From positions 1 through 64,000 of the forward strand of contig JAUXUR010000043.1 in assembly GCA_030680745.1 (NCBI GenBank): a stretch of DNA of 64,000 nt. Direction: 5' to 3'. The translations under genes and the position numbers were made by a program. The notes under the pieces were generated by a model, which saw only the letters and a program-made list of their open reading frames with translations, searched no databases and was not told the origin of the DNA. Positions 1 through 8,684 of the stretch are shown in pieces. This stretch comes from Alphaproteobacteria bacterium (lineage in GTDB: Bacteria; Pseudomonadota; Alphaproteobacteria; JAUXUR01). Position 1 is the stretch's first letter, and every line of letters begins with the position of its first letter.

Positions 1-92
1 CACTTTCAGACCAATTCATGAATAATGCTCCCTAAAAAGAAAACATTGTCGCAAAAATTATATTAAAAATCAATAGGTTGAAACACTTATGG

Positions 93-227
93 GTAATGAT
101 ATGCCCGCGGCTTGTCCGCGGGATCCATAATGCTGTAGAAGATATCTAAATATTATTAGGCTAATCGTTTCAGAAACTTTCTGGATCCCGCGGACAAGCC
201 GCGAGACGTAGGAAAAGAGGTCATTAC
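93..227. repeat. Palindromic intergenic element (GC-rich arms)
   Basis: Two 22-base arms at 106-127 and 182-203 are perfect reverse complements (CGCGGCTTGTCCGCGGGATC plus CA). They lie inside an outer 7-base inverted repeat, GTAATGA at 93-99 and TCATTAC at 221-227. The central 54 bases are AT-rich. The arms are far more GC-rich than the surrounding DNA. The element begins about 10 bases past the cpaC stop codon, so it could fold at the end of that transcript. A short relative of its left end, with one mismatch over 18 bases, lies at 14132-14149. I see no coding potential. Confidence 0.8.
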
Positions 228-236
228 AACTATATC

Positions 237-1532
237 TCATTTTAACATAAACCCTATCTTAGTTAGATCAAATTCAGGTCCATGCGTACGAATTAGTTTA
301 TTCTTTATTTCACGCTCAAAATCACTTGCAGGTATAAAATGATCTAAAGGTGTCATTAATTTTTGACCGGCGGGCACGGGTTGTACCAAATACGGTGTAA
401 TAATAATCACAAGCTCTGATTCTTTTTGTTTAAAGCGCGATGACCTAAATAATGCTCCAATAATCGGCATTTCATGCAATGGTGGCAAGCCTGAAATACC
501 CGAGCTTGTATTTTGTTGCAAAAGCCCAGCGATTGCAAAACTTTGGCCACTCATTAATTCAACCATGGTTTCAGCGCGCCTCGTTTTAAGACCAGGGATG
601 CGCAACCCATTCACAACGACTGAATGGGCTTCTGATATTTCGCTTACTTCTGGTGCTACTTTAATACTGATACGTTTGCCTTCTTGAACAACAGGCGTAA
701 AAGAAAGTCTGACGCCAAATTCTTTAAAAACAACTTCAACATTGTCCCTATTATTGGAAATGGGCACAGGAAACTCACCACCCGCTAAAAAACTTGCTGT
801 ATGACCTGAAAGCGTTGTTAAATCGGGCTCTGCAAGAATCGTAATCAATCCTTCGGCCGCCAATGCATCTATAAACACATTGATATCCTGATCGTGTGTT
901 ACATGCCCAAATCTGAAACCACTACATTCTGAAACAGAGGAAGCGAAATTAGTTGTAAGACCCAAAACAAAATGATCTGGACGTAAAATACTGCGCCATT
1001 TAATGCCCAATTCTTTATCAATATGGCGTGAAATTTCAGCGACCCTGACGCGCAAATTAACTTGCGTTGATTGCGTCACGCGTAAGTGATTGATAATTTT
1101 TGATTCGCCCGCATAGGCTTGTACGATATCAATAATTTCAGAGGCTTCTAAAGGAGAGGCAACTTCACCCTGTACACGTAATGCCATGTTAATAGAGGTT
1201 ACTTGAATTTGCGGTGAAATCCGATGCAAATCTTCTTGCAAAGGACGCAAATCAAGACTGACTTTAACATCATGCCGCATCATTTCGTGTCCAGCTTCAT
1301 CAAGCGCATAAACACTTGTGATACCAGATTTTAATCCATAAAGATGGAGCTTTTGAGGATTGGCCATATGAATCGTTGCAATATCAGGATTCACGATACC
1401 GATTTGAGAGGCAGCTTTTTTTAAATGAATTTCATGCGATTGGTTTTGACATAAAGATAATGTATCAGCTTTTGCGTCTATATTTATTAAGATGAAGAAT
1501 AAAATGATAACGCTTTTAATTTTTAAATACAT
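237..1532 (-). CDS. cpaC: Flp/Tad pilus secretin CpaC (RcpA family)
   Basis: Outer-membrane secretin subunit of a Flp/Tad-type pilus assembly machine. The 431-residue protein begins with a Sec signal peptide (about residues 1-22). An N-terminal pilus-secretin domain follows, then a BON-like region around residues 95-160. The C-terminal secretin domain ends with the family signature: a GLPPLHEMPIIGALF stretch followed by ESELVIIITPYLVQP. The start overlaps the 3' end of cpaB by 17 bases, so the two are translationally coupled. CpaD, CpaE, CpaF and a pilin gene are not in the window; they could lie to the left. The family assignment is firm. Whether a working pilus is made cannot be judged from two genes. 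Confidence 0.9.
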   Translation of the reverse strand: MYLKIKSVIILFFILINIDAKADTLSLCQNQSHEIHLKKAASQIGIVNPDIATIHMANPQKLHLYGLKSGITSVYALDEAGHEMMRHDVKVSLDLRPLQEDLHRISPQIQVTSINMALRVQGEVASPLEASEIIDIVQAYAGESKIINHLRVTQSTQVNLRVRVAEISRHIDKELGIKWRSILRPDHFVLGLTTNFASSVSECSGFRFGHVTHDQDINVFIDALAAEGLITILAEPDLTTLSGHTASFLAGGEFPVPISNNRDNVEVVFKEFGVRLSFTPVVQEGKRISIKVAPEVSEISEAHSVVVNGLRIPGLKTRRAETMVELMSGQSFAIAGLLQQNTSSGISGLPPLHEMPIIGALFRSSRFKQKESELVIIITPYLVQPVPAGQKLMTPLDHFIPASDFEREIKNKLIRTHGPEFDLTKIGFMLK

Positions 1533-2289
1533 AAGACTCAGTTTTCTGCCCTTTAATAAAAATCACTTCTTTTTGTTTTTTCTTTTTAGGTTTTATAAAG
1601 GCATTTTCAGTAATTTTTAGAGTTGAATCAGCTTTTTTTTCAGATGTTTCCGGATATTTAACAAAGGAAATCTTACCAATTTCAGCACCCAAAAGAATTT
1701 TAGACACATCATTTTCAAGAACAGCAAAGGTAACACCTGGCTTTTCTAAAGATTTGGATTTATCAGGTTGAGGCACATCAAGTACGCGTAAATGTTGCAC
1801 TAAAATATGAGATTGTGTTTTTTCCTTCACAATTCCTTCTTTGATGCGTTTAAATTTATGCGTTAATACAAGATCAACCCTATCATCTGGTTGTAATTGC
1901 AAATTTTCTTTAATGGGCAAAAAAAGAGCACGTTCATTTGGCTGTAATGTAAAATGTGCAGGTGGAATTTCAGCCTTGATAAGTTTAGCTTTTGTTAAAA
2001 TTTCACCCTTAAAAATAGGGTAAAAAGCTTTTTGACCTTCAATCTGCGCAAGATCTCTGAGTGCATTTTCAGGAATCAATTCAATCGGATAATCTTTCAT
2101 TTCGCAAAATTTCGCATTAATAATGCTATTTGCAGGAATGTGATCATTAATAAGGATAATCTTTTGAGTCTTTGGCTTTACCATTTGTAGAGATTTTTCA
2201 GGTTGATTTAGATATTGGTTAAGCACAAGGGTAAGCAGCAATGATACAGCCAACAAAGAAAGATAGATTTTAATCTTGCGTGATTTCAT
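1516..2289 (-). CDS. cpaB: Flp pilus assembly protein CpaB (RcpC family, SAF domain)
   Basis: Periplasmic, membrane-anchored pilus assembly protein, 257 residues. It has a single N-terminal membrane segment (about residues 8-25) followed by a SAF domain (about 48-105, containing IPANSIINAKFCEMKDYP). Next comes an RcpC-like beta-rich region with the LQPDDRVDLVLTHKF motif typical of CpaB. The C-terminal tail is lysine-rich. The gene lies 14 bases after an upstream exported unknown gene and overlaps cpaC by 17 bases, so all are probably one transcript. In known Tad systems CpaB works with the CpaC secretin. The family call rests on domain order and neighbour. Confidence 0.88.
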   Translation of the reverse strand: MKSRKIKIYLSLLAVSLLLTLVLNQYLNQPEKSLQMVKPKTQKIILINDHIPANSIINAKFCEMKDYPIELIPENALRDLAQIEGQKAFYPIFKGEILTKAKLIKAEIPPAHFTLQPNERALFLPIKENLQLQPDDRVDLVLTHKFKRIKEGIVKEKTQSHILVQHLRVLDVPQPDKSKSLEKPGVTFAVLENDVSKILLGAEIGKISFVKYPETSEKKADSTLKITENAFIKPKKKKQKEVIFIKGQKTESYVFKN

Positions 2290-2303
2290 TATATTCGTCT
2301 TGT

Positions 2304-2843
2304 TTAAGGTAACAATCTCATAAAATCTCTATCTTCTAGCGACCTTTGAAATGCATCTCTTCGTTCTTTTTCCATTAATTCTATAAGCATCTCCATTACA
2401 TCTACTTTTTCTTCAGTTAAAGGTTCTGTTTTTTCACCACTATCTTGCTTGATTTCATCATGTTTCACTTCTTTATATCGGTCTCTTGATTGTCCTTCTT
2501 CTAGATAAATCCGCATTATTTCTCTGCATAACATAAGGTGTTGTTCTAGTCTTGCTGAGTTTATACATAGATCAATTTCGGATGTGGTGTTTTCAATTGC
2601 AGGTTCTACGCATTGCACGGAATCTTGTTTAAGTTGTTCGAATTGTTCAGACATCATTTTGCTGAATGTAGTAGGTTCTGTATTTGCAAGCGCATTTGCT
2701 GTAGCTTGCATTTGCATGTCCAAAGTGGGTCGTAGTTTTTCAAATTGCAACTTAAGTTCTTCTAATGATGGAAACGGTCCCATCGCAAAACTATTCGATA
2801 AAACGAAAAAAGTTCCTAAAAATAAAATTGATTTTTTAAACAT
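2304..2843 (-). CDS. Exported protein of unknown function (paralogue 1)
   Basis: A 179-residue protein with a clear Sec signal peptide (MFKKSILFLGTFFVLSNSFA, cleavage about residue 20). The mature part is mostly helical, charged and cysteine-poor, and I recognise no family. Its ribosome binding site, start codon and signal-peptide DNA are nearly identical to those of the next upstream gene (2855-3595), and both have an ANALAxTxP stretch early in the mature part. They are therefore diverged duplicates. It sits between that gene (11-base gap) and cpaB (14-base gap), which implies co-transcription with the pilus genes. Function unknown. Confidence 0.8.
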   Translation of the reverse strand: MFKKSILFLGTFFVLSNSFAMGPFPSLEELKLQFEKLRPTLDMQMQATANALANTEPTTFSKMMSEQFEQLKQDSVQCVEPAIENTTSEIDLCINSARLEQHLMLCREIMRIYLEEGQSRDRYKEVKHDEIKQDSGEKTEPLTEEKVDVMEMLIELMEKERRDAFQRSLEDRDFMRLLP

Positions 2844-2854
2844 GATGTTTCCTT

Positions 2855-3595
2855 TCAGTTTATATTTTCTTGCGTGGTTTCATCGTGTTCGTCTTGTTTA
2901 TCTGATGTTACTGATAATTCTTTTAGTTCCAATGCTTTTTGCTCTTCACAAGCTTCACAAAACATTTCTTGTGCAATAAGTAATTCTATTAACAGTTCTG
3001 TAGAATTTTTGTGAGGTATGTTTCTTTCTACTAAAACTTCTGATTCTTCAACAGCTTCTTTTTTTTTAATATATTCTTTTAAGAATTCGACGGGTATTTC
3101 TTTAATTAATTTAATGGTTAGTTTCTTCATTTCTATTGGTAAGCACATCACTTCCAAGCATTCTATTTTTTCTTCTGTACTAAAATTTTCAGATGTCATT
3201 AGAAAAATTATAAATCGTTTAACTTCTTTTATAAATTTTTCTTCTTTACGTTTTTCTTCATCATATTTTTCTAGTATGCGTGTAGAATATTTATGCTCTT
3301 TTTGTCTTTCTATTAATTTTATCATTTCTTCAGTTATATCAGTTGGAGATACTATGTTTTCATTGAGATTATCGGGCGTTGCGAATTTAACAAAATCTAC
3401 TATGAATTCATGGTGCTCTAATTCAACTGAAGGTTTTGTACTTGCAAGTGCATTTGCTATATCTTCTATTTTTACAGTGAGTTGTTGTTTTGAACATTCC
3501 AAGTTATTAAGTTCTGCTAATGAAAACACGCGCATGGCAGAAACATCAGATAAGACGAAAAAAGTTCCTAAAAGTAAGATTGATTTTTTAAACAT
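2855..3595 (-). CDS. Exported protein of unknown function (paralogue 2)
   Basis: A 246-residue protein with a Sec signal peptide (MFKKSILLLGTFFVLSDVSA) and a highly charged, helix-prone mature region (long E/K-rich stretches about residues 85-125 and 165-240). About 55 bases spanning the ribosome binding site and signal peptide match the neighbour at 2304-2843 with only a few mismatches. The mature parts share just the ANALAxTxP stretch. The gene is the middle of three exported genes upstream of cpaB. I recognise no domain. It could be a periplasmic or surface factor, but nothing shows which. Confidence 0.8.
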   Translation of the reverse strand: MFKKSILLLGTFFVLSDVSAMRVFSLAELNNLECSKQQLTVKIEDIANALASTKPSVELEHHEFIVDFVKFATPDNLNENIVSPTDITEEMIKLIERQKEHKYSTRILEKYDEEKRKEEKFIKEVKRFIIFLMTSENFSTEEKIECLEVMCLPIEMKKLTIKLIKEIPVEFLKEYIKKKEAVEESEVLVERNIPHKNSTELLIELLIAQEMFCEACEEQKALELKELSVTSDKQDEHDETTQENIN

Positions 3596-3626
3596 AATGT
3601 TTCCCTCTGTTATGTTTTTTTAAGTC

Positions 3627-4085
3627 TTACGGAATGTCTTCCTCAACAGCGCCAACAATTTTTGCTGAAGATTCTCCTGACATTTCTAATGTTTCGAGTG
3701 TTTCATTTATTATTGACAAAGATGTTTCTAATATTTTTTTTAATTCATCGTTTTCTTCATTTTTTGTTTTTTCTTCATAATCTTTTTTATGTTTCTCGTA
3801 CTCAGGTAATAATTTATCTTTAAAATACTCAAGACAATTTTCTTTTTTGACTTCATCCGATAATAATTTTGTTTGGTCTAAAACGTAAATTTTCGCATTA
3901 TTATAATCATCTACTTTTTGTTCTATTGTTTTATCAGTAATATTGTTCATTAAATCGTTTTGATGTGGTCGAATTGTTTCTTCCAAGGAAATGTATTGAT
4001 TCCACAATTCTTCACATTTTGGATTTGCATGTACATTAGTTATTATTAAAACAGCACATGACAATAAGATTGATTTTTTGAACAT
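3627..4085 (-). CDS. Exported protein of unknown function (first gene of cpaB/cpaC operon)
   Basis: A 152-residue protein with a signal peptide (MFKKSILLSCAVLIITNVHA) and a charged helical mature domain with two cysteines (about residues 24 and 83). It begins like its two downstream neighbours (MFKKSIL) but is otherwise different. The gap to the next gene is 31 bases. The 148 bases upstream, to the gapR-like gene, are the only place in this cluster with room for a promoter. It therefore probably starts the five-gene leftward operon ending in cpaC. No family recognised. Confidence 0.75.
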   Translation of the reverse strand: MFKKSILLSCAVLIITNVHANPKCEELWNQYISLEETIRPHQNDLMNNITDKTIEQKVDDYNNAKIYVLDQTKLLSDEVKKENCLEYFKDKLLPEYEKHKKDYEEKTKNEENDELKKILETSLSIINETLETLEMSGESSAKIVGAVEEDIP

Positions 4086-4233
4086 ATTTTTCCCTTAGCT
4101 TTTGTTTTTTTTAAATTTGTCACCCATAAAAAAGGCTATTAACCAAAGTTAATGAACTTAATAAGGGATGTAAAGGATAAAATTGAGAAATATTCTATGA
4201 ATAAAATGAACAAAACTGCAAGGGTTTTGAACC

Positions 4234-4521
4234 CTATGCAGCTTCTTCTATATCAGGAAGTTCCATGCCTAAAGCACGACGATAGACGTCAAGCATGACT
4301 TCTTGTTCTTGGATGTCGTCTTGATCCATTTTGCGTTGCTTTAAAATAAGGCGCATAATTTTTGGATCATAGCCGGAGCTTTTCGCTTCAAGAAAAATAT
4401 CTTTAACAAATTCAGATATTTCATGTTTTTCTTCTTCAAGCTTTTCAATACGTTCTATGTAAGAACGAAGTTGATCAGCCGAAATGCCACCAACTTGGCC
4501 TTTAAGGACTTCGTTTGACAT
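4234..4521 (-). CDS. gapR: DUF2312 family protein, GapR-like nucleoid protein
   Basis: A 95-residue all-helical protein of the DUF2312 family. The family includes Caulobacter GapR, which binds overtwisted AT-rich DNA. Recognisable positions are ADQLRSYIERIEKLEEEK (about residues 15-32), then FLEAKSSGYDPKIMRLILKQRK, and a C-terminal LDVYRRALG. It starts 7 bases after the rpmJ stop codon, so the two are likely co-transcribed. Family membership is clear. The DNA-binding role is carried over from GapR and not shown here. Confidence 0.85.
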   Translation of the reverse strand: MSNEVLKGQVGGISADQLRSYIERIEKLEEEKHEISEFVKDIFLEAKSSGYDPKIMRLILKQRKMDQDDIQEQEVMLDVYRRALGMELPDIEEAA

Positions 4522-4528
4522 GTCTTAA

Positions 4529-4654
4529 TTAACCTTGGCGTGCTTTGTAGCGTGGATTAACTTTGTTAATAACATAAAGACGACCACGACGACGTACAAC
4601 ACGGCAGTTTTTGTCTCTGTTTTTAAGCGTCTTAATTGAATTTGCGACTTTCAT
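4529..4654 (-). CDS. rpmJ: 50S ribosomal protein L36
   Basis: A 41-codon gene. The protein begins [17 protein letters not shown] and ends RYKARQG, matching the long form of bacterial L36 found in alphaproteobacteria. It is very basic, with a [13 protein letters not shown] core. Only one of the zinc-ligand cysteines of the short form is present, as expected for this form. An AGAAGG-type ribosome binding site lies just upstream (4656-4670). The gapR-like gene follows after 7 bases. High confidence from the sequence match. Confidence 0.95.
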   Translation of the reverse strand: MKVANSIKTLKNRDKNCRVVRRRGRLYVINKVNPRYKARQG

Positions 4655-4734
4655 TCTTCTAACCTTCTATAAAAGTGGTCCTAATTTATACCCAATTAAT
4701 GACCTCACGTCAACCATTTTGGATATCTTTTTAT

Positions 4735-4856
4735 AACAACCCAAATTATGGACAAATTCGTCGTCAAGTCTGCGTCTTCCGGTACTCATGCACAAAAAGG
4801 TACACTCCGTTCCGGTTCTCGCCTTTCCTAGACTTTGCCTCATCGTTTGGGTTGTT
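4735..4856. repeat. Palindromic element, family A copy 1
   Basis: A 122-base element bounded by perfect 11-base inverted repeats, AACAACCCAAA at 4735-4745 and TTTGGGTTGTT at 4846-4856. Its interior (GACAAATTCGTCGTCAAGTC, later CCGGTACTCATG and ACACTCCGTTCCGGTTCTCG) closely matches copies at 20947-21071 and 22683-22806. The three terminal inverted repeats differ in sequence while the cores agree. It fills the convergent-free gap between rpmJ and the secA 3' end. Confidence 0.88.
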
Positions 4857-4881
4857 AATCAAAAACACATTGGTGTTAATT

Positions 4882-7605
4882 TTAATTTTCACGTCCATGG
4901 CAGTTTTTATATTTTTCACCCGATCCACAAGGACAAGGCGAATTACGTTGCACTTTACCCCAAGTGTTTGGATCATTCGGATCAACTTGTCCAGTTGCGT
5001 GACGTATAGTTTTAGGCTTTTGATCGTCTTGTTCGTCACCCTCTTCATCGCCTTCAAAAATATCTTGTCCATGAATTTCTTGAACTTTTTGAGGTGCTTC
5101 AGGATAGGCATCTTCAATTTCTTCAGGATCAGTTTCGCTTAATTCCATATGAGTCAACATACCAACTGTATGGTCACGTAAACGCTTCAGCATTGTTTCA
5201 AAAAGCATAAAAGATTCATGCTTATATTCATTCAATGGATCACGTTGTGCATAAGCACGTAAATTAATCCCCTGGCGTAAATGATCAAGCGATAATAAGT
5301 GATCTTTCCACAATTGATCAAGCAATTGAAGTACGATACTTTTTTCAGCTATACGCATTAATTTGGCACCATAAGTCACTTCTTTTTGGGCCATTTTTTC
5401 GCGCAAGGCTTTATTGATTCGGCTTTCTATTTCACGTGCTGATAAATGATCTTTTTCCCAAGCATCAACAGGAAGATCGAGCTTTAAAAGACGTAAACAT
5501 TCTTCATGCAAGCTTTTTAAAACGCCTTTTTCTTTGACGCCTTCTTTAGGCACATTAAGAATAATTATATCTTCAATGACTTGCTCTTCCATATCACGGA
5601 TAGCAGGAGAGATATCATTGGCGCTCATTAAATCTTTGCGTTGTTCATAGATGACCTTACGTTGATCATTCATCACATCATCATATTTAAGCAATTGCTT
5701 ACGAATTTCAAAGTTTCTGGCTTCAACGCGTTTTTGAGCACGTTCAAGGGCTTTATTAATCCAAGGATGCGAAATCGCTTCACCTTCTTTAAGGCCCAAA
5801 CGCTGCAAAACAGAATCCATTCGATCAGAACCAAAAATACGCATCAATTCATCATCAAGCGATAAGAAGAAACGTGAGGCCCCTTGATCGCCTTGACGAC
5901 CTGAACGACCACGTAACTGATTGTCGATACGACGACTTTCGTGACGTTCTGTACCCATAACACAAAGCCCACCGGCTTGTTTCACGATTTCTTTTTCGGC
6001 TGCAACTTCTGCAATAATTTGATTTTTGCGTTTTTCAAATTCTTTAGGATCTTCGATACCTGAAAGCTCTTGCTTAATGCGCATTTCGATATTACCGCCA
6101 AGCTGAATATCAGTCCCACGACCCGCCATATTGGTAGCAATGGTGATAGCGCCTGCACGACCTGCTTGAGAAATAATAAAGGCTTCTTGCTCGTGATAAC
6201 GTGCATTAAGAACGTGATGCGGGAGATTTTTTTGTTTTAAAAGCGTTGATAAAAGCTCTGATTTTTCAATACTGACCGTCCCCACAAGAACAGGTTGCTT
6301 TTTTTTGTAGGATTCTTCGATATGCGTAATCATCGCATTGTATTTTTCGGCAGCCGTGCGATAGACTTCGTCATCGCTGTCTTTACGAATACATGGAACG
6401 TTTGTTGGAATAGAAACGACATGTAATTTGTAAATGGATTCAAATTCGGCGGCTTCTGTCATCGCCGTTCCCGTCATGCCAGAAAGCTTTTCATACATAC
6501 GGAAATAATTTTGGAAGGTAATGGACGCTAACGTTTGGTTTTCCATTTGAATATGCGCACGTTCCTTGGCTTCCAAAGCTTGGTGTAAGCCTTCGGAATA
6601 ACGACGTCCTTCCATCATACGACCAGTAAACTCGTCAATAATAATAACTTTATTATCTTTAACGATATAATCAACATCACGTGTGAATAAATGATGTGCA
6701 CGTAAGGCTTGATTAACGTGATGAACAAGCGCCACATTAGGCACATCATATAAAGTGCCTTGGGTTAAAACGCCTGCGCCTTTTAAAAGCTCTTCGATAT
6801 GCTCAGTTCCTGCATCTGTTAGGGTAACAGAGCGTGCTTTTTCATCTTTTTCATAATCGCCAGGTTGAAGTCTTGGAATCAGCACATCCACTTGCGTATA
6901 TAATTGTGATGAATCTTCAGCAGCACCTGAAATAATTAAAGGGGTACGCGCTTCATCGATTAAAATACTATCAACTTCATCGACGATTGCATAATTAAAT
7001 TCGCGCTGAACCATGTCTTGTAATTTGAATTTCATATTATCGCGTAGATAATCAAATCCAAATTCATTATTCGTCCCATACGTAATATCGGCGCCATAGG
7101 CCGCTTTTCGTTCGCTATCATTTAATTTTGGAACAATACAACCAATGCTTAACCCTAGGAAAGAATGTAATTGACCCATCCATTCAGAGTCACGACGCGC
7201 CAAATAATCATTGACCGTTACAATATGTACACCTTTACCTGATAAGGCATTAAGATAAGTCGGCAAAGTCGCGACAAGCGTTTTACCCTCGCCAGTTTGC
7301 ATTTCAGAAATCATACCTTTATGAAGCACAATGCCGCCTAAAAGCTGCACATCAAAATGACGCATTTTTAAAACACGAATCGATGCTTCCCTAACGGTTG
7401 CAAAAGCTTCTGGTAAAATGTGATCTAAAGTTTCACCTTTTTGAAGTCTTTCTTTAAGCTTAGGCGTTTGCGCCTGAAGTTCAGCATCCGAAAGTTTGGA
7501 TAAAATTGGCTCAAAAGCGTTAATTTCCCCAACGATACGTTTAAAGGGTTTTAATATGCGCTCGTTTGGAGAGCCGAATATTTTTTGCAAAAACGAAAAA
7601 ATCAT
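4882..7605 (-). CDS. secA: Preprotein translocase ATPase SecA
   Basis: Cytoplasmic motor ATPase that drives unfolded exported proteins through SecYEG; it fits the many Sec signal peptides in this window. It is 907 residues, normal length. The Walker A site is in QTGEGKT (about residues 103-109), followed by NDYLARRD, the [19 protein letters not shown] helicase motif and [12 protein letters not shown]. The C-terminus has the zinc/SecB-binding tail [14 protein letters not shown]. It is transcribed alone, divergently from glyQ. The assignment is certain. Confidence 0.98.
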   Translation of the reverse strand: MIFSFLQKIFGSPNERILKPFKRIVGEINAFEPILSKLSDAELQAQTPKLKERLQKGETLDHILPEAFATVREASIRVLKMRHFDVQLLGGIVLHKGMISEMQTGEGKTLVATLPTYLNALSGKGVHIVTVNDYLARRDSEWMGQLHSFLGLSIGCIVPKLNDSERKAAYGADITYGTNNEFGFDYLRDNMKFKLQDMVQREFNYAIVDEVDSILIDEARTPLIISGAAEDSSQLYTQVDVLIPRLQPGDYEKDEKARSVTLTDAGTEHIEELLKGAGVLTQGTLYDVPNVALVHHVNQALRAHHLFTRDVDYIVKDNKVIIIDEFTGRMMEGRRYSEGLHQALEAKERAHIQMENQTLASITFQNYFRMYEKLSGMTGTAMTEAAEFESIYKLHVVSIPTNVPCIRKDSDDEVYRTAAEKYNAMITHIEESYKKKQPVLVGTVSIEKSELLSTLLKQKNLPHHVLNARYHEQEAFIISQAGRAGAITIATNMAGRGTDIQLGGNIEMRIKQELSGIEDPKEFEKRKNQIIAEVAAEKEIVKQAGGLCVMGTERHESRRIDNQLRGRSGRQGDQGASRFFLSLDDELMRIFGSDRMDSVLQRLGLKEGEAISHPWINKALERAQKRVEARNFEIRKQLLKYDDVMNDQRKVIYEQRKDLMSANDISPAIRDMEEQVIEDIIILNVPKEGVKEKGVLKSLHEECLRLLKLDLPVDAWEKDHLSAREIESRINKALREKMAQKEVTYGAKLMRIAEKSIVLQLLDQLWKDHLLSLDHLRQGINLRAYAQRDPLNEYKHESFMLFETMLKRLRDHTVGMLTHMELSETDPEEIEDAYPEAPQKVQEIHGQDIFEGDEEGDEQDDQKPKTIRHATGQVDPNDPNTWGKVQRNSPCPCGSGEKYKNCHGREN

Positions 7606-7713
7606 GGTGACAAATGTCTCTTAATCATCTACTAAGGTCTTATAAAAGTATACGCATTTAAACGCTTTTGTATAGCAAAAAGAATTTCAAAAGACTATTT
7701 TTACCAAAATTCT

Positions 7714-7742
7714 TTGACCTTTAACCTTTTCCCCTCTAATAT
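7714..7742 (+). promoter_or_regulatory. Predicted sigma-70 promoter of glyQS
   Basis: A -35 box TTGACC at 7714-7719, a 17-base spacer and a -10 box TAATAT at 7737-7742 lie 36 bases before the glyQ start codon. The spacing is ideal and the match is good, though in AT-rich DNA chance matches occur. Prediction only. Confidence 0.6.
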
Positions 7743-7778
7743 CGACTTCATTCAAGATTTATCCATGGATACGTAAAA

Positions 7779-8684
7779 ATGATGAATTCCAAATCAGTTT
7801 CATTTCAAAATATCATATTAAAATTGCAACAATTTTGGGGTGATTTAGGCTGTGTTATATTACAACCCTATGACATGGAAATGGGTGCAGGCACTTTTCA
7901 TCCTGCGACTGCCTTAAGACCATTGGGTCCAAATCCCTGGAATGTAGCCTATGTTCAGCCTTCCAGACGTCCAAAAGATGGACGATATGGTGATAATCCT
8001 GTTCGCTTTCAACATTTTTATCAATTTCAAATATTAATGAAACCGTCGCCTTTAAACGCGCAAGAATTATGTCTTCAAAGTCTTAAAGCCATCGGTCTTG
8101 ATACTGAAAATAACGATATTCGTTTTTTAGAAGATGATTGGGAAAGTCCTACATTAGGTGCCTGGGGCCTAGGCTGGGAAGTACAATTAAATGGTATGGA
8201 AATTGGTCAATTTACTTATTTCCAGCAATTAGGTGGTTTTGAATGCGATCCTGTATCATTCGAGATGACCTATGGATTAGAACGCATTGCACGTATTTTA
8301 CAAAATGTTGAGCACGTTTTTGACCTTAATTGGAATGGCCTAGAAGGTCCTGGAAAATTTACCTATGGTGATGTTTTTGCACAAAATGAACGTGAATTTT
8401 CTGCTTATAATTTTGAGTTTGCCAATACGGATAAATTATTTGAACATTTCAAAGATGCTGAACTTGAATGTGTCAGCCTTTTAGGCCACAAAATAACCTT
8501 ACCTGCTTACGAGCAATGCGTAAAAGCAAGTCATTTATTTAATTTGCTTGATGCACGTGGCGTCATTTCTGTTCAAGAACGAGCGTCTTATATAGCACGC
8601 GTTAGAACACTCGCCAAAGCATGTTGTGAATCTTGGATGCAATCTCAAGAAATTCAAACCGTTAATCCACAGGAATTAATCTAA
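7779..8684 (+). CDS. glyQ: Glycine-tRNA ligase alpha subunit
   Basis: Catalytic subunit of the bacterial tetrameric (alpha2beta2) glycyl-tRNA synthetase, which makes Gly-tRNA(Gly) in the cytoplasm. It is 301 residues, the family's usual length. Conserved segments include [16 protein letters not shown] (about residues 27-42) and [20 protein letters not shown], a class II core motif, and [12 protein letters not shown]. Two adjacent ATG codons stand at the start; either may be used. Its stop codon overlaps the glyS start by one base (TAATG), implying translational coupling that would keep the two subunits balanced. Confidence 0.97.
   Translation: MMNSKSVSFQNIILKLQQFWGDLGCVILQPYDMEMGAGTFHPATALRPLGPNPWNVAYVQPSRRPKDGRYGDNPVRFQHFYQFQILMKPSPLNAQELCLQSLKAIGLDTENNDIRFLEDDWESPTLGAWGLGWEVQLNGMEIGQFTYFQQLGGFECDPVSFEMTYGLERIARILQNVEHVFDLNWNGLEGPGKFTYGDVFAQNEREFSAYNFEFANTDKLFEHFKDAELECVSLLGHKITLPAYEQCVKASHLFNLLDARGVISVQERASYIARVRTLAKACCESWMQSQEIQTVNPQELI

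Noticed and set aside
3018-3623. Plus-strand ORF of 201 codons over the exported paralogue
   Set aside because: The minus-strand frame has a signal peptide, ribosome binding site and close operon spacing; the plus frame has none of these.
4675-5142. Plus-strand ORF of 155 codons over the secA 3' end
   Set aside because: It is antisense to secA and a palindromic repeat and has no recognisable domain.
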